The position numbers and the translations under genes were made by a program. Positions 62,594 through 64,000 of a stretch of 64,000 nt of DNA are shown in pieces. The notes beneath the pieces are model-generated. The model saw only the letters and a list, made by a program, of their open reading frames with translations. It ran no database searches and had not been told where the DNA came from. Source of the DNA: Stappia indica (GTDB lineage: Bacteria > Pseudomonadota > Alphaproteobacteria > Rhizobiales > Stappiaceae); the NCBI RefSeq assembly GCF_001696535.1, contig NZ_MBQE01000003.1, positions 558,001 through 622,000 of the forward strand. The letters run 5' to 3'. Position 1 is the stretch's first letter; each line of letters opens with the position of its first letter.

Positions 62594-63025
62594 TCATGCG
62601 GGGCGCGCCTCCGCCTCGGCCGGGGCGGGAAGCTCGACGCTTTCCACGGTCAGCCGGTGGGTGCGCCCGTCCAGCGCGGTCCAGTCGATGGACTGGCCGG
62701 CGGACAGGCCGATCAGGGCGGCGCCGATCGGTGTGAGGACGGAGATCTTGCCCTCGGCAATGTTGGCATCGCCCGGGAAGACCAGCGTCACGGTGCGGTC
62801 TTCGCCGGCGTCGGTGGTGAAACGCAGCCGCGATCCCATGCGCACGACATCGGCGGAAATGCGCCGGTCGTCGACGACGCGGGCGCGGTCGAGCTCGCTC
62901 GCCAGCTGATCCGCGACGGCGGGATTGCGGGAGGAAATGGAGTCGGCAAGCCCGGACAGCCGCTCGTGGTCCGAGCGGGTCAAGGTGATGGCGGGCTTGC
63001 GCTTTTTCTGAGTGGCTGGAGCCAT
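62594..63025 (-). CDS. Rnk-like regulator of nucleoside diphosphate kinase
   Basis: A 143-residue protein with the Rnk layout: a short N-terminal helical part (ITLTRSDHERLSGLADSIS, then VADQLASELDRARVV) and a GreA/GreB C-terminal domain (RMGSRLRFTTDAGEDRTVTL, ISVLTPIGAALIGLSAGQSI). Rnk competes with Gre factors for the RNA polymerase secondary channel. I chose the ATG of MAPATQKKR, with AAGG upstream; an ATG 9 bp earlier is possible. Confidence 0.87.
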   Translation of the reverse strand: MAPATQKKRKPAITLTRSDHERLSGLADSISSRNPAVADQLASELDRARVVDDRRISADVVRMGSRLRFTTDAGEDRTVTLVFPGDANIAEGKISVLTPIGAALIGLSAGQSIDWTALDGRTHRLTVESVELPAPAEAEARPA

Positions 63026-63467
63026 TTTCGGCATCCTTGCAATGTTGTAAGGCCGCCGACGCACGCGAGCGCGTCGGGCGGTCTGGATCTCGTGAGTTTT
63101 GGAAGTGTTCGCCGCCGTTATGGCCTGCTGTGTGCCCGCGAGGGGACGAGCCGGCCTATGCCCCGCGGCCGGGGCGCGACGCGACCGAGCCGGGGGTCAG
63201 TGTCCCGCGATGGGGCACACCCTGAAAATGGAAAGCAGGCGCGGAGCGGTCGTGTACATTCCCCGAAGGTCGGTGCTTGCGGGGCGAAAGTCAAGTCGTG
63301 GCTTTTGCGGCCCGCGTCGGAGGCACGGATTCGCGCAGCCGGAGGCGGGCGCCCTGTGCCCCGGCGCCGGCGGCACGACATCTGACGCAGCGTCCGGTTG
63401 TGCCTGCATTCAGGAGATCGACAGGAGATTGACTCCGGCGCGCGAAACCGCTCTCTTTTATGCCGAC
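63026..63467. other. Gene-free region before the cobalamin riboswitch
   Basis: About 440 bp between a leftward Rnk-like gene and the rightward riboswitch. It must hold both promoters. No reading on either strand looks like a real protein and I see no clear repeat. The most AT-rich part, CTCTCTTTTATGCC near 63451-63464, is a candidate -10 region for the riboswitch transcript. Confidence 0.5.
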
Positions 63468-63660
63468 AGAGGTTCCGGACATGTCCGGATGAAAAGGGAA
63501 CACGGTGAGGCGTACCCAACAGGGACCGAAACCGTGGCTGCCCCCGCAACTGTGAACGGAGAGTGGACGTTCGAAGGCCACTGACCCCGCCGCCAAAGGC
63601 AGGGTTGGGAAGGTGAATGTCCGCGATGACCCGTGAGCCAGGAGACCTGCCCCTGTCGGT
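63468..63660 (+). ncRNA. Cobalamin (B12) riboswitch
   Basis: A classic adenosylcobalamin-type aptamer. GGTTCCGGAC begins the P2-P3 region, AAAAGGGAACACGGTG follows, GGCTGCCCCCGCAACTGTGA is the conserved core, GGCCACTGACC the next helix, GGGTTGGGAAGGTG and GATGACCCGTGAGCCAGGAG lead to the B12 box ending GACCTGCC. It lies in the 5' leader of the btuB-like gene, about 190 nt before its ATG. Bound cobalamin should reduce expression. I cannot tell whether it acts on transcription or translation. Confidence 0.95.
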
Positions 63661-63847
63661 CACCCGACCTTCGATACGGGGTGTGTCGAGGCGCGGCTTT
63701 CCGTTGAGGTGACACCCGAAAACCGCCTGCGCCCGCAGGCCGCTTCCTTGCGTCTTCGCGCGGGGAGCGCGCCCGCGTTCGCCGGCTCGTGCCGTATCGC
63801 GACGGAGCGCCGAGGGGCGTTCCGGCGCACGACAGGGGTGTGTCTGG

Positions 63848-64000
63848 ATGAATTCGATTTCGCGTGGCGCCTTGCGCGCCGGGCCGATGGCTGCCGTGCT
63901 GGGGGCCGGAATGGGGGCGGCGATGATTGCCGCGCCGGGCGAGACCCGCGCGCAAGGCTTCGAGGAGGAGCCGACGCAGCTCCGCCGCATCGTCGTGTCC
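63848..64000 (+). CDS. btuB: BtuB-like TonB-dependent receptor, 5' end (cut by window end)
   Basis: The first 51 codons: a signal peptide (MNSISRGALRAGPMAAVLGA to about TRAQG) followed by FEEEPTQLRRIVVS, where the RIVV segment is the usual lead into the TonB box of outer-membrane receptors. A cobalamin riboswitch in its leader makes it a vitamin B12 or cobamide receptor. The plug and barrel lie outside the window, so the naming rests largely on the riboswitch. Confidence 0.75.
   Translation, partial: MNSISRGALRAGPMAAVLGAGMGAAMIAAPGETRAQGFEEEPTQLRRIVVS

Overview
This is a GC-rich chromosomal window from an alphaproteobacterium. The FixL-FixJ-receiver-FixK order, ccoNOQP with ccoGHIS, oxygen-independent hemN and a GcvA-type LysR gene point to Hyphomicrobiales. 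A marine Stappia/Labrenzia-like lineage is plausible, but nothing in the window proves a genus. Most of it is ordinary, densely packed core genome. One stretch (about 31.6-38.1 kb) behaves as an acquired island.

Region 1 (0-8 kb): the 5' part of a proline iminopeptidase, then a small-carboxylate sodium symporter with its DUF4212 partner, a LuxR-type response regulator, a cytochrome P460-like haem protein and a hybrid kinase with a sodium:solute-symporter sensor. Together these resemble the CrbS/CrbR (MxtR/ErdR) acetate switch. mscL and a class I/II aminotransferase follow.

Region 2 (9.7-31 kb): a microaerobic respiration block. The oxygen sensor kinase FixL, FixJ, a stand-alone receiver and the CRP/FNR regulator FixK are followed by hemN, ccoNOQP (cbb3 oxidase) and ccoGHIS (oxidase maturation). 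FixK-type boxes (TTGA-N6-TCAA) lie before hemN, ccoN and ccoG, and a fourth lies before an HlyD/RbbA exporter operon at 38 kb. Interleaved are an AbrB-family membrane protein, an acetyltransferase, a YtcJ-like amidohydrolase, and a copper amine oxidase with an AraC regulator. A 263-bp MITE-like element with TA flanks sits between ccoG and ccoH and supplies the last base of the ccoG stop codon.

Region 3 (31.5-38.0 kb): directly after a tRNA-Thr(GGT) lies a three-gene operon: an MmeI-type DNA methyltransferase without an obvious nuclease motif, an SF2 helicase, and a GIY-YIG (T5orf172-like) nuclease. The genes are 3 bp apart. The helicase C-terminus and the nuclease N-terminus share a small GRAP-containing module. 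I read this as a split restriction/defence system that I cannot match to a named type.

Region 4 (38-48 kb): the HlyD/RbbA/permease exporter, two LysR genes, a beta-hydroxyacid dehydrogenase, an enoyl-CoA hydratase, and a NucS-like nuclease fused to a PUA/EVE-like C-terminal region, a possible modification-dependent restriction enzyme.

Region 5 (48.5-60 kb): a catabolic cluster under a GntR regulator. It has a metallo-beta-lactamase-fold lactonase, a beta-hydroxyacid dehydrogenase, an alpha/beta hydrolase, a carboxymuconolactone-decarboxylase-like protein, a complete branched-chain-amino-acid-type ABC importer and a semialdehyde dehydrogenase. Matching operator sequences precede both arms. 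The enzyme classes resemble lactone / gamma-hydroxybutyrate / succinate semialdehyde breakdown.

Region 6 (60-64 kb): dadA, a TauE/SafE permease, two Rnk/GreA-GreB-type genes, and a cobalamin riboswitch leading into the start of a btuB-like outer-membrane receptor cut by the window end.
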